Origin: Sphingomonas sp.
GTDB lineage: Bacteria; Pseudomonadota; Alphaproteobacteria; Sphingomonadales; Sphingomonadaceae
Length of the DNA: 49,343 nucleotides
Assembly: GCF_025362505.1 (NCBI RefSeq)
Contig: NZ_JANYGG010000111.1
Span: forward strand, 1-49,343
Reading direction: 5' to 3'
Numbering within the stretch: the first letter of the stretch is position 1; each line of letters starts with the position of its first letter. Position numbers and translations under genes: made by a program. Positions 25,975-35,025 of the stretch are shown here, in pieces. The notes beneath the pieces were generated by a model that did no database searches, was not told the origin of the DNA, and was given only the letters and a program-made list of their open reading frames with translations.

Positions 25975-26957
25975 CAGGCAAGGCTCACACGCTCGACCAC
26001 ACGGCGCTGCTCGGCGCCTATCGCCGCATGGCAACAATCCGCCAATTCGAGGAACGGCTTCACGAAGAGATTAAAACCGGCGAGATCGCCGGCTTCACCC
26101 ACCTCTACTGCGGGCAGGAAGCCGCCGCCGTCGGGGTTTGCGACCATCTTACCACCGAGGACATGATCGTCTCGACGCATCGTGGCCATGGGCACTGCAT
26201 CGCCAAGGGCTGCGATGTGAAGGGGATGATGAAAGAGATTTACGGCCGCGCCGACGGGCTCTGCAAGGGGCGCGGCGGGTCGATGCACATCGCCGACCTG
26301 TCGATCGGCATGCTCGGTGCCAACGGCATCGTCGGCGCCGGCGCGCCCCAGGCGGTCGGCGCCGCGCTTGCCGCCAAGCTGCAGGGCAAGGGGCGCGTCG
26401 CGATTGCCTTTTCGGGTGACGGCGCGTGCAACCAGGGGACGACCTTCGAAGCGATGAACTTTGCCGTCGTGACCAAGGTCCCGGCGATTTTCGTGTTCGA
26501 GAACAACCATTATTCCGAGCATACCGGGGTCGATTATGCGGTCGGCACTGCCCGGGACATCGCCAGCCGGGCAGAGGCGTTCGGGATGAAGGTGTGGCGC
26601 GCTGACGGGTGCGATTTCTTCGACACCTATGCCGTGATGGGCGAATTGCTCGACTATGTGCGCTCGACCAACCTGCCCGCCGCGATCGAGCTCGATACCG
26701 AGCGCTTCTACGGCCATTTCGAGGGCGACCCGCAGCGCTACCGCGGCCCCGGCGAGCTCGACCGGATCCGCGCCGAACGCGACGCGCTCAAGATCTTCCG
26801 CGACCGCGCCCCCGGCGCCGGCCTCACCGACCTCGCGCCGCTCGACGCGATCGAGGCCGAGGTCGCACAGCTGATCGAGGAAGCAACCGCCGAAGCGCGC
26901 GCCGCCGCTCCCCCCGACCCCGCCACCGTAGCCGAAGACGTCTATGTCGATTATTGA
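25971..26957 (+). CDS. Thiamine-diphosphate 2-oxoacid (or acetoin) dehydrogenase E1 alpha subunit
   Basis: This 328-residue protein starts with GTG overlapping the Rieske stop. It shows STHRGHGHCIAKG (about 64-76), GRGGSMHI and the ThDP motif GDGACNQGTTFEAMN...NN, all hallmarks of PDH/AcoA-type E1 alpha. It decarboxylates a 2-oxoacid or cleaves acetoin-like compounds, passing an acyl group to the E2 lipoyl domain. Whether it is AcoA-like or a specialised 2-oxoacid enzyme is open. Confidence 0.92.
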   Translation: MTGKAHTLDHTALLGAYRRMATIRQFEERLHEEIKTGEIAGFTHLYCGQEAAAVGVCDHLTTEDMIVSTHRGHGHCIAKGCDVKGMMKEIYGRADGLCKGRGGSMHIADLSIGMLGANGIVGAGAPQAVGAALAAKLQGKGRVAIAFSGDGACNQGTTFEAMNFAVVTKVPAIFVFENNHYSEHTGVDYAVGTARDIASRAEAFGMKVWRADGCDFFDTYAVMGELLDYVRSTNLPAAIELDTERFYGHFEGDPQRYRGPGELDRIRAERDALKIFRDRAPGAGLTDLAPLDAIEAEVAQLIEEATAEARAAAPPDPATVAEDVYVDY

Positions 26958-26969
26958 GAGGCGTGCGTC

Positions 26970-27980
26970 ATGGCCGTGATGAACATCCGCGAGGCGATCA
27001 ACCTCACCCTCCACGAGGAAATGGCGCGCGATCCATCGATCATCGTGCTTGGTGAGGACGTCGTCGGCGGCGCCGGGACCGCTGGCGGGCAGGAAGCGAT
27101 CGGCGGCATCTGGGGCACCACCGGGGGGCTCTACGACAAGTTCGGCGCCGACCGGGTGATCGACACGCCGATTTCCGAAAGCGCCATCATCGGCGCGGCG
27201 GCTGGCGCGGCGCTCGCCGGGATGCGCCCCGTCGCCGAGCTGATGTTCGCCGATTTCATCGGCGTCAGCCTCGACCAATTGTGGAACCAGATGGCCAAGT
27301 TCCGCTACATGTTCGGCGGCAAGACCAAATGCCCGGCGGTGGTCCGGCTGATCTATGGCGCGGGAATGAACTCGGCGGCGCAGCACAGCCAGTCGGTCTA
27401 TGCGCTGCTGACCTCGATGCCCGGGCTGAAGGTCGTCCTCCCGGCGACGCCAGCCGACGCCAAGGGGCTGCTGACCGAGGCCCTGCGCGGGGACGATCCG
27501 GTCATGTTCTTCGAGCACAAAGCGCTCTACGGCCTGAAGGGCGAGGTGCCCGACGGCGAGCATCGCCAGCGCTTCGGCGAGGCGCGCATGGTCCGCGAGG
27601 GCGGCGACGTGACGATCGTCGCCTGTGGTCGCATGGTCAACTTCTCCGAAAAGGCCTGCGACAAGCTCGCCGCCGAGGGCATCGGCATCGATCTCATCGA
27701 CCTGCGCACCACGAGCCCGATCGACGAGGAAGCGATCCTCGACTCGGTCGAACAGACCGGCCGGCTGGTGGTTGTCGACGAAAGCCCGCCGCGCTGCAGC
27801 CTCGCTGCCGACGTATCCGCGATTGTCGCCGCGAAAGCCTTCTCCAGCCTCAAGGCGCCGCCCGCCCTGGTCACCGGGCCGCACGCCCCGATCCCGTTCG
27901 CGCGTGAGCTCGAACGGGCGTGGCTGCCATCTCCCCAGAAGATCGAGGATGCTGTCCGCCGCACCCTCGCTTTCCGCTAA
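26970..27980 (+). CDS. 2-oxoacid/acetoin dehydrogenase E1 beta subunit
   Basis: This 336-residue protein has the transketolase-like pyrimidine and C-terminal domains: EEMARDPSIIVLGEDV, RVIDTPISESAIIGAAAGAALAG (a hallmark), and later DLRTTSPIDEEAILDSV. It pairs with the E1 alpha encoded 12 bases upstream and is followed 10 bases later by E2. Length matches PdhB/AcoB proteins. Confidence 0.93.
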   Translation: MAVMNIREAINLTLHEEMARDPSIIVLGEDVVGGAGTAGGQEAIGGIWGTTGGLYDKFGADRVIDTPISESAIIGAAAGAALAGMRPVAELMFADFIGVSLDQLWNQMAKFRYMFGGKTKCPAVVRLIYGAGMNSAAQHSQSVYALLTSMPGLKVVLPATPADAKGLLTEALRGDDPVMFFEHKALYGLKGEVPDGEHRQRFGEARMVREGGDVTIVACGRMVNFSEKACDKLAAEGIGIDLIDLRTTSPIDEEAILDSVEQTGRLVVVDESPPRCSLAADVSAIVAAKAFSSLKAPPALVTGPHAPIPFARELERAWLPSPQKIEDAVRRTLAFR

Positions 27981-27990
27981 GGGCCGCGCG

Positions 27991-29388
27991 ATGGCCAATC
28001 TCAGAACCTTCACCATGCCCAAATGGGGCATCGAGATGGCTGAAGGCACGATCGCCGAATGGGGCGTGGCCGAGGGCGAGCCATTCGCCAAGGGTGCGGT
28101 GCTGGCGTTGATCGAGACCGACAAGATCACGAACGAGATCGAGGCCGAGGCCGACGGCCGCTTCGTTCGCCTGATCGCCACGGCCGGCGAGACCTATCCG
28201 GTCGGCGCGTTGCTGGCGGTGCTGTCCGACGGTGACGAGGCAAGCGAGGCCGAGATCGATGCAATTGTGGCCGGTTTCCGCCAGGCCGACACGAGCTTCG
28301 GCGAAGAGGCGGACGCGGTGCCTCCAGCCCCCGCTGCTCCCCCGCCGGCAGCTTTAAAGCCGATTCCCTCCGGGATCGCGATCAGCCCCGCGGCGCGCCT
28401 CGCCGCCGAGAGCCGCGGGATCGACGTCGCCGCCATCGCCGGCACGGGCCGCGGCGGCCGGATCACCGCGCAAGACGTCGACCAGGCGGCTTGCCCGGAA
28501 GCCCGCCCCAACCTGCGCGGTCCCTATCCACTGACACCGCTGGGCAGCGCCTATGCCACCCCGCTCGCCCGCCGCCTCGCCCATCTCCACGGCGTCGATC
28601 TCGCAGGTCTGACGGGCTCGGGGTCCAAGGGCCGCATCGGCAAGGCCGACGTGCTCGCCGCCGTCGCGCCCGCCGAACCGTCCCCCGTACCCTCCACTCG
28701 GCCGCCCGTGCCGCCGCCCTCAGGCAAGGTCGAGGTCGTGCCGATGAGCGCCATGCGCCGGACCATCGCCCGACGGCTGACCGAGTCCAAGCAGACCATC
28801 CCGCATTTCTACCTTCGCCGCCGTGTCAGGGTTGATCGGCTCGTCGCGCTGCGCAAGGCGATCGATGGGCCCAGGCCGACGATCAACGACTATCTGGTCA
28901 AGGCCTGCGCGCTGGCCCTGACGGAAGTGCCGCAGGTCAACATCCAAGTCCACGGCAATGACATTCATCGTTTCGCCGACGCCGACATTGCGGTCGCGGT
29001 CGCCACCGAGCGCGGGCTGATGACCCCCATCGTCACCGCCGCGCAGGCGCTGAGTGTCGCCGACATCTCGCGGATCGTCGCCGACCTTGCCCAGCGTGCC
29101 CGTTCGGGCCGTCTCGCCTCGGAGGAAATCAGCGGCGGCAGCTTTTCGCTGTCCAACCTCGGCGGGCACGGCATCGACCAGTTCGACGCGATCATCAATC
29201 CGCCGCAGGGCGCGATCCTTGCGGTCGGCGCGGCGCGCTCCGAACCGATCGACGACGAGGGCGCGATCCGCCTCGTGCCGATGATGCACCTGTCATTGTC
29301 GTGCGACCATCGTGCGATCGACGGTGCCGACGGCGCGCGCTTCATGGCCGCACTCGCTGCGCTGATCGAGGCGCCCTACCTGCTCTGA
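27991..29388 (+). CDS. Dihydrolipoamide acyltransferase E2 with two peripheral subunit-binding domains
   Basis: This 465-residue E2 has a lipoyl domain (1-80; lipoyl Lys45 in ETDKITNE), a proline/alanine linker, and two E1/E3-binding domains: ISPAARLAAESRGIDVAAIA (131-150) and ATPLARRLAHLHGVDLAGL (about 189-207). A second linker leads to the catalytic domain with HRAIDGADGARF (H440, D444). Two binding domains in one E2 is unusual. It transfers an acyl group to CoA. No E3 (dihydrolipoamide dehydrogenase) is in the window, so a shared one must be used. The frame upstream inside the previous gene is not coding. Confidence 0.92.
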   Translation: MANLRTFTMPKWGIEMAEGTIAEWGVAEGEPFAKGAVLALIETDKITNEIEAEADGRFVRLIATAGETYPVGALLAVLSDGDEASEAEIDAIVAGFRQADTSFGEEADAVPPAPAAPPPAALKPIPSGIAISPAARLAAESRGIDVAAIAGTGRGGRITAQDVDQAACPEARPNLRGPYPLTPLGSAYATPLARRLAHLHGVDLAGLTGSGSKGRIGKADVLAAVAPAEPSPVPSTRPPVPPPSGKVEVVPMSAMRRTIARRLTESKQTIPHFYLRRRVRVDRLVALRKAIDGPRPTINDYLVKACALALTEVPQVNIQVHGNDIHRFADADIAVAVATERGLMTPIVTAAQALSVADISRIVADLAQRARSGRLASEEISGGSFSLSNLGGHGIDQFDAIINPPQGAILAVGAARSEPIDDEGAIRLVPMMHLSLSCDHRAIDGADGARFMAALAALIEAPYLL

Positions 29389-29395
29389 TCATGGC

Positions 29396-29977
29396 CTAGG
29401 GGCGGTTGGCGAACACCAGGTCGCCCTGTCCGCGTTCCCCAAGCGGACGCAGCGTCGCGAACATTCCCTGGCCCAGGATCTCACCCGACGGGCTGTTGTC
29501 GTTCCAGTCCATCACGACCTGTCGCTTGGCGATCCGCCACTCGCCGTCGCGCCGTTCCAGCCGGTCGAGATAGCGGCCGCCGAAATAGAAATGATGGTGG
29601 TTCGGATCGAGCCCGGCGCAATCGAATTTCGCCATATAGTCGGATCCGAAAATCTCGTCGGCCTTGTCGGCACGGACCTTGTGATAGGCGAAAAGATAGG
29701 CTTCGCTGACGCACACGTCGCCGGCGACCTCCATGTGGACGTTCATGATCGCGTGCATCGTGACCTCGAACCAATTCTGGATCTCGCGGACGATGTAGTC
29801 GGCAAAAGCGGCGGCGTTGCCGTTGAACACCCCGTGATTGTCGATCCCGTCGGGCCAATAGACGCTCGCCATCAGGTCCGCGTCGCATCGATCGAGTGCC
29901 CGGCAATAGTTGGTCAGCACCGCATAGCAGTCGCGCCGCGCGACCAGATCTTCGAGATCGGCTTGGTTGTCGGTCAT
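29396..29977 (-). CDS. SnoaL/NTF2-like protein (aromatic-dioxygenase beta-like fold)
   Basis: This 193-residue protein has the SnoaL-4 pattern (RRDCYAVLTNYCRALDRCDADLMASVYWPDGID, YFGGRYLDRLERRDGEWRIAKR), a fold shared with scytalone dehydratase and beta subunits of ring-hydroxylating oxygenases. It could be a small dehydratase/cyclase or a structural oxygenase subunit; function cannot be decided. It is the last gene in a leftward four-gene operon starting at 32217. It lies 4 bases after the ABM gene. Confidence 0.75.
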   Translation of the reverse strand: MTDNQADLEDLVARRDCYAVLTNYCRALDRCDADLMASVYWPDGIDNHGVFNGNAAAFADYIVREIQNWFEVTMHAIMNVHMEVAGDVCVSEAYLFAYHKVRADKADEIFGSDYMAKFDCAGLDPNHHHFYFGGRYLDRLERRDGEWRIAKRQVVMDWNDNSPSGEILGQGMFATLRPLGERGQGDLVFANRP

Positions 29978-29981
29978 GGTG

Positions 29982-30287
29982 TCAGGCTCCTTGCCCGTGC
30001 GAACGGTAGAAATCGAGGGTCATCTCCTCGGCGAGGCAGGCGACGATCGGCGGCACCAGCCGATCGTGGAAGTCGATGTGCATATGCTTGTCGAACGCGG
30101 CGTCGTCGCGGAAGGTCGCGACCACCGCGAACCGGTCGGGGTTCTCGTCGGACTGGAGTAGTTCGTAGACGATCGCGTCGGGCTCCTGCTCGAACACCAG
30201 CGATTTCAGTTCGGTCTGCAGCGCGATCATCTCGTCGCGCCTTTCCGGGCTCGTCCGCAGATAGGCGATGAAGCTCTTGCCGGTCAT
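29982..30287 (-). CDS. Antibiotic-biosynthesis-monooxygenase-like (ABM, YgiN type) dimeric barrel protein (1)
   Basis: This 101-residue protein has an ABM-like ferredoxin fold: KSFIAYLRTSPERRDEMI, FAVVATFRDDAAFDKHMHID. Such cofactor-free proteins oxidise quinols or remove aromatic aldehydes, but most are untested. Overlaps the acyl-CoA synthetase stop by 4 bases. Confidence 0.75.
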   Translation of the reverse strand: MTGKSFIAYLRTSPERRDEMIALQTELKSLVFEQEPDAIVYELLQSDENPDRFAVVATFRDDAAFDKHMHIDFHDRLVPPIVACLAEEMTLDFYRSHGQGA

Positions 30288-31924
30288 GATGTTTTCCCTT
30301 GCTCGAGCTCGTCGATCAGCTCGCTTCTCAATCGAAATTTCTGGATCTTGCTGGTCGACATCGGCCAGCTTGTCACCATCCGCACATGGCGTGGCAGTTT
30401 GAAGCTCGCGAGCTTGCCGCGGCAGTGGGCGATGAGCTCGGCCTCGCTCGCGTTTTCCCCTTCGGCGAGTTCGACGAAGGCAGCGGGCACTTCGGCATAG
30501 CGCTCGTCGGGAATGCCGACGACCTGCGCGAGCTTCACTGCGGGATGCGACTGGAGCATCGACTCGATCTCAGCCGCCGCCACATTCTCCCCGCCGACCT
30601 TGAGCATGTCCTTGGTTCGGCCGTGGAACATGATGTGCCCGGTCTCGTCGAACGAACCGATGTCGCCGGTGTGGAACCAGCCGTCGCGCATCACCTCCGC
30701 GGTCTTCTCGGGCGCGTTGTAATAGCCTGACAGCATGCCCGGCCCGCGAATGACGATCTCCCCGCGCTCGCCAAGCGCGCATTCCTCTTCCGTCTCGAGA
30801 TCGACGATCCGCACTTGCCAATCGTCGAGCGGCGCGCCGCAGCGGCCGGTACGAAGCGACCACGGATCGCCGAGCCGACTGGTCGTCACCGTCCCCGCCG
30901 CCTCGGTCAGCCCATAGGTGCTGACCTGCACCGTGTGCGGCACCGCGGCGCACACCGCATCGCGGATCCAGTCGGGCTGCACCGCGAAATTGCTGTTCAT
31001 CACGCGCAATCGCGAGAGGTCGGACGAGGCGAAGCTCGGGTGGCTGATGAGGTCCTGCATGATCGTCACGAAGCTCGGATAAGCGATCGTCGCACCTTCG
31101 CGGCCGAGCATGTCGATCGCAACTCCGGCGTCGAAATGCGGCACCGTCATATAGGCGCCGCCAAGGTCGAGGATCATCGTCATCGGCAGGATGCCGGCGA
31201 TGTGGAAGATCGGCAGCGGCGACCACACCTTGTCGTCGCCGGTGGCCTCGTAGCGGACGCCGAGGCTGCGGCTATTGCCGATCTGCGCGCCATGGCTGAT
31301 CAGCGCCCCCTTGGGGTTGGCGGTGGTTCCCGACGTGTAGAGGATGAAGGCGATGTCTTCGGGCGCGACATCGGCGATTCGCCGATCGAGTTCGGTGTCT
31401 GGCACATCGGCGCCGGCGGCAAGCGCGTCCTCGCCGCCGACGAGATAGGACGCGCACGGCGGGTCGAGGCAGACGATGGTTCGCAGCAACGGGGCTTCGT
31501 CGAGCGCCAGGGAACCCGTGTCGGCTTGCTCGAGCGAGGGCAGCGCAGCGCGCAGCCGCTCGCCGAAATCGAGCGAGTCAGCGACCCGGCCGGTGGTGAA
31601 CAGAGCTACCAGGTCGGCATCCCTGATCAGGAAGGCAAGCTCGTGCGCCTGGTAGCGCGCGTTGATCGGCACCGCGACCGCGCCGGTCATCGTGATCCCG
31701 AACAACAGCTCGATGAACTCGATTCGCGTTGTCAGCAGGATCCCGACATTCTCGCCCGGCCGCACTCCCATCGTGATTAGCGCCTTAGCCCAGCTGCGAG
31801 CGCGCTGGCCCAATTGCTCATAGCTCAGCCGCCGGTCGGGAAAGATGATCGCGTCGCGCGGCCCGAACGATTGGGCCGCGGTGGTGAGCAGCTGGCCGAA
31901 CGTTCGCGCCGCCGTTCCGCTCAC
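30284..31924 (-). CDS. AMP-forming acyl-CoA synthetase (ligase)
   Basis: This 546-residue ligase activates a carboxylic acid to its CoA thioester with ATP. It has the P-loop-like YTSGTTANPKG (196-206), the adenylate motif STYGLTEAAG, DGWFHTGDIG and KVGGENVAAAEIESML, and the C-terminal Lys526 in STSKIQK. Close relatives include feruloyl- and long-chain-acyl-CoA ligases; the substrate is likely an intermediate made by the Rieske oxygenases. It overlaps both neighbours by 4 bases. Confidence 0.93.
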   Translation of the reverse strand: MSGTAARTFGQLLTTAAQSFGPRDAIIFPDRRLSYEQLGQRARSWAKALITMGVRPGENVGILLTTRIEFIELLFGITMTGAVAVPINARYQAHELAFLIRDADLVALFTTGRVADSLDFGERLRAALPSLEQADTGSLALDEAPLLRTIVCLDPPCASYLVGGEDALAAGADVPDTELDRRIADVAPEDIAFILYTSGTTANPKGALISHGAQIGNSRSLGVRYEATGDDKVWSPLPIFHIAGILPMTMILDLGGAYMTVPHFDAGVAIDMLGREGATIAYPSFVTIMQDLISHPSFASSDLSRLRVMNSNFAVQPDWIRDAVCAAVPHTVQVSTYGLTEAAGTVTTSRLGDPWSLRTGRCGAPLDDWQVRIVDLETEEECALGERGEIVIRGPGMLSGYYNAPEKTAEVMRDGWFHTGDIGSFDETGHIMFHGRTKDMLKVGGENVAAAEIESMLQSHPAVKLAQVVGIPDERYAEVPAAFVELAEGENASEAELIAHCRGKLASFKLPRHVRMVTSWPMSTSKIQKFRLRSELIDELEQGKTS

Positions 31925-32217
31925 GTCGTCGGGTCCAGGTCGTAGAGCATCTCGCGGTGATAACTGCCGTCCATGCAGCCGATCATCTGTTCGATCACCG
32001 GCTTGCCGTGGTCGGTTTCCATATGCGCCTTGTCGGCAGCTTCGTCGACGAAGCTTTCGTAGACCGCGAACATCTGCGGTTCCTCGAGCCGAAAGAATTT
32101 GAAGGCCAGCGTGCCGGGTTCCCGTTCCACGAGCCCTTCCATCTGCTTCGCCAATGCGATGAAATCCATCTCACGGACGGCCTTGATGCGGAAACGCGAC
32201 AGGAAGCTGTAAGCCAC
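31921..32217 (-). CDS. ABM-like dimeric barrel protein (2)
   Basis: This 98-residue protein (AYSFLSRFRIKAVREMDFIALAKQM, FFRLEEPQMFAVYESFVDEAA) is a YgiN/ABM-like barrel. The open frame reaches a GTG at 32253, but a GAGAGGA ribosome site 8 bases before the GTG at 32217 favours the latter. It is first in the leftward operon and lies 56 bases from operator site 2. Two ABM proteins in one operon is unusual. Confidence 0.72.
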   Translation of the reverse strand: MAYSFLSRFRIKAVREMDFIALAKQMEGLVEREPGTLAFKFFRLEEPQMFAVYESFVDEAADKAHMETDHGKPVIEQMIGCMDGSYHREMLYDLDPTT

Positions 32218-32273
32218 GGGGAGGGTCCTCTCGTTGCCCGGCGTCAGGTGCACCGGCTAGGCCTGCATCAAAA

Positions 32274-32287
32274 ACAATCACGCATGC
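32274..32287 (+). promoter_or_regulatory. Operator site 2, ACAATCACGCATGC
   Basis: This copy of the ACAATCAYGNATGT motif is flanked by AAAA and TTTTT, in the divergent region between the ABM/acyl-CoA synthetase operon (leftward) and the TonB receptor (rightward). It lies 56 bases upstream of the ABM start. Confidence 0.55.
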
Positions 32288-32377
32288 TTTTTCAAGTGGT
32301 CATTTTCGATAAATGAGCCGGCGCGTTACGAAACGGCGCCCGTCCGCGAACGGCGGGGCAAACCGCGCGTAAAAAAT

Positions 32378-32394
32378 ACAATCACGACTGATTG
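32378..32394 (+). promoter_or_regulatory. Operator site 3, ACAATCA with inverted TGATTG
   Basis: ACAATCACGACTGATTG matches the consensus ACAATCAYGNNTG and also contains the perfect inverted repeat CAATCA-CGAC-TGATTG (32379-32394). It is flanked by AAAAAAT and AATTTT and lies about 85 bases before the TonB receptor start, giving this promoter its own site separate from site 2. Confidence 0.55.
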
Positions 32395-32476
32395 CAATTT
32401 TGTAAAACGCGGGTCATGATGCGCGGGCAAACAGGAGCCGTTCGCAGAAACGGCCGGGCAAGATGGGGAGAAGGAC

Positions 32477-34969
32477 ATGGTAATTCGAACACTGCGCGCA
32501 ACGAGCGCGCTTGGCGCACTGATCGTCGGCCTGACGGCTGGCCCGCTTCAGGCGCAAACGGCGAGCGCCGCCGATCCCGCGCTGCCTCCCGCCGGCCAGG
32601 CCACTGCCGCACCGGCGTCGCAAAGCGGCGGCCTTGCCGACATCGTCGTTACCGCGACCCGCCGCGACAGTCGCCTCCAGACCACCCCGATCGCGGTGTC
32701 GGTGATCGACTCTTCGCTGATCCAGCAGGCGGCGCCGCGCAACATCGGCGACCTGGCCGCCTTCGTCCCGAATTTCTCGGCCTCGACCATCACCGGGTTC
32801 AACGCCGCGTCGTTCGCCATTCGCGGCGTCGGCCAGACGTCGATCATTGTCTATTTCGAGCCGCCGGTCGCGGTGCTGCTCGACGATTTCGTCGTGCCGT
32901 CGGTCCAGACCCAGCTGCTCGACACGTTCGACGTTGCGCAGGTCGAAGTGTTGCGCGGCCCGCAGGGTACGCTGTTCGGCAAGAACACTACCGGCGGCGC
33001 GGTCACCGTGCGCACCAAACGCCCGGTGATGAACCAGTTCGGCGCCGAAGCGCGCTTCCAGTACGGCAGCTTCAACACCCAGAAGATTCAGGGTTCGCTG
33101 AACATTCCGCTGATCAACGACAAGCTCGCGCTGCGCGTGGTCGGCGGTTACGACAAGGACGACGGCTATTACCACAACGGCGCCTGCTACGGCCCGGTGA
33201 CCGGCTTTGTGCCGAGCAAGTTTCAAGGCGTGTCGGGATGCCTCGACGGACGCCGGATCGGCGGCCGGAAGGTGGCTAATGCGCGCGCGAAATTGTTGTT
33301 CGAGCCGACCAGCGGGCTGCGCATGCTCGCTCAATATGAGTGGTTGCGCGATCGTTCGGACAGCGTGCCGTCGGTCAATGTCAATAGCGAATATACCGGC
33401 AGCGGAGCGTTTCTCACCGACCTGCTCCACACGGTGCGCCCGAACCCGAACAGCAGCGATCCGCTCGACAATGCCGCGATCACGACGCGCAACACCGGGC
33501 TGGTCAATATCGATAAAGGCCAGCGGGTCAGCGTAGATGGCTTCTATCTCAATTCCGACCTCGACGTTGGTTCGGGCACGCTGACGTCGGTCACCGGCTA
33601 TCGCTTCCAGCGGACGCGGCTGCCCAATAGCTACGCGGGCGTCGCGCCGACCGCCGCCGACGGCCAGTCGCTGGCCTTCTTCGACGCAAGCCGCGACGAC
33701 AATCGCAAGACGTTCCAGCAGGAGGTGCGGTTCGCGAGCAAGTTCCAGGGGCCGTTCCAGTTCGTCGCCGGCGGCTTCTACCAGCATGAATCGATCGACT
33801 TCTGCGTGGCGCAGATCCTCGGTTTCCTCGATCTCGTGGCCGGGCCGCTGCCGTTCGGCAACTGGAACGACACGCCCTTCATCCTGTGCAACGCCCAGAA
33901 GGGATCGTCGAAAGCGGTTTTCGCCGAAGGTACGTACAAGATCACGCCAACCGTCACGCTGACCGGCGGCGCGCGCTACACGTGGGAAAAGAAGACCTGG
34001 CTCGGCCGCCAACAGGCGTTTGTGCCCACACTAGGCGGCGGGTTCGACCCGACCATCGTCGTCAACAATTCGCTCGATGCCAGTGTCTACAATTACCCCG
34101 CTGGCGTCGTGACGGTGAAGGCCAAGTCGAACAAGCCAACCTATCGCGTCAGCCTCGGCTGGCAGGCGGCGCCAAGCATCTTCGCTTACGCGACCTATTC
34201 GCGCGGGTTCAAAGGGGGCGGGTTCAACGACCAGATAGGTGGCTTCGCGGCGTTCGGAGCCGACCTCAATGCCTTCCGCGACGCCGCTCGCGCCACCCGG
34301 CCCGAGACCGCCGACAGCTGGGAGGCCGGTCTCAAGAGTGAATTCTACAATCACCGGCTGCGTTTCAACCTCACCGGCTTCCACGTTAAGTACCAGGACC
34401 TGCAGAAGCAGCTCAACGTGCCGATCGTCGTCAACGGCCAGCCGAACCAGGTAACGCTGTTCGTCAATGCCGCCAGCGCGGTAGTCAACGGGCTCGAGCT
34501 CGAGACGTCGGCGGTGCCGATGCGCGGTCTGACTCTGCGTGGGGTGCTCGGCTATCAGGACGGCAAGTACAAGACCTATACCGCGCCCGGCGCCGGCTAC
34601 AATCTCGCCGACGCCCCGCTCGACCGTGCCCCCAAGTGGCAGTGGACGTTCGACGGGACTTATCAAGTGCCGATCGCCAGCCTGAAGGCGACCTTCAACG
34701 GCAATGTGACCTATGTCGGACGGAACTTGTTCACCCAGGACATCCAACAGATCCTAGGTAACACTTTCCTCAACGCGCGGACGCTGGTCAATGCGTCGGT
34801 GACCCTGGCCAACGCCGACGACCGTTATTACGCCCGTTTGATCGGCCGCAACCTGACCGACAAGCGCTATAAAACCGCCGAGCAGAATGTCGCTGGCCTG
34901 TGGCAGAACGCGCAATACGGCGCGCCGCGTTTCTATGGCATCGAACTGGGCATGAAGCTCGGCCGGTGA
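32477..34969 (+). CDS. TonB-dependent outer-membrane receptor (catabolic-island copy)
   Basis: This 830-residue receptor has a signal peptide (about 1-27, ending PLQAQT), a linker, a TonB-box-like ADIVVTATRRD, the plug motif VAQVEVLRGPQGTLFGKNTT and a barrel ending FYGIELGMKLGR. GAGAAGG precedes the ATG. Its position inside the TetR-linked island suggests it imports the compound the island degrades across the outer membrane. It is distinct from the receptor at 2378. Confidence 0.95.
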   Translation: MVIRTLRATSALGALIVGLTAGPLQAQTASAADPALPPAGQATAAPASQSGGLADIVVTATRRDSRLQTTPIAVSVIDSSLIQQAAPRNIGDLAAFVPNFSASTITGFNAASFAIRGVGQTSIIVYFEPPVAVLLDDFVVPSVQTQLLDTFDVAQVEVLRGPQGTLFGKNTTGGAVTVRTKRPVMNQFGAEARFQYGSFNTQKIQGSLNIPLINDKLALRVVGGYDKDDGYYHNGACYGPVTGFVPSKFQGVSGCLDGRRIGGRKVANARAKLLFEPTSGLRMLAQYEWLRDRSDSVPSVNVNSEYTGSGAFLTDLLHTVRPNPNSSDPLDNAAITTRNTGLVNIDKGQRVSVDGFYLNSDLDVGSGTLTSVTGYRFQRTRLPNSYAGVAPTAADGQSLAFFDASRDDNRKTFQQEVRFASKFQGPFQFVAGGFYQHESIDFCVAQILGFLDLVAGPLPFGNWNDTPFILCNAQKGSSKAVFAEGTYKITPTVTLTGGARYTWEKKTWLGRQQAFVPTLGGGFDPTIVVNNSLDASVYNYPAGVVTVKAKSNKPTYRVSLGWQAAPSIFAYATYSRGFKGGGFNDQIGGFAAFGADLNAFRDAARATRPETADSWEAGLKSEFYNHRLRFNLTGFHVKYQDLQKQLNVPIVVNGQPNQVTLFVNAASAVVNGLELETSAVPMRGLTLRGVLGYQDGKYKTYTAPGAGYNLADAPLDRAPKWQWTFDGTYQVPIASLKATFNGNVTYVGRNLFTQDIQQILGNTFLNARTLVNASVTLANADDRYYARLIGRNLTDKRYKTAEQNVAGLWQNAQYGAPRFYGIELGMKLGR

Positions 34970-34993
34970 GCGCTGCTCGGCCAGCCTTGCGCA

Positions 34994-35022
34994 GGGGGAG
35001 TGGGGCGACCGCCCCGCCCCCC
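34994..35022. terminator. GC-rich hairpin between convergent TonB receptor and AhpD-like gene
   Basis: GGGGCG (35002-35007), a two-base loop and CGCCCC (35010-35015) form a tight stem. GGGGG (34994-34998) can extend it by pairing with the C-run at 35017-35022. It fills the 56-base gap between two gene ends. There is no U-tract after it. Confidence 0.4.
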
Positions 35023-35025
35023 TCG

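Noticed and set aside
25941-28181. 746-codon open frame on the minus strand
   Set aside because: It is antisense to the well-supported E1alpha, E1beta and E2 genes, is rich in Arg, Gly and Asp as expected for a GC-rich shadow frame, and has no recognisable domain.
32414-34012. 532-codon open frame on the minus strand
   Set aside because: Antisense to the TonB receptor; composition is that of a shadow frame and no motif is visible.
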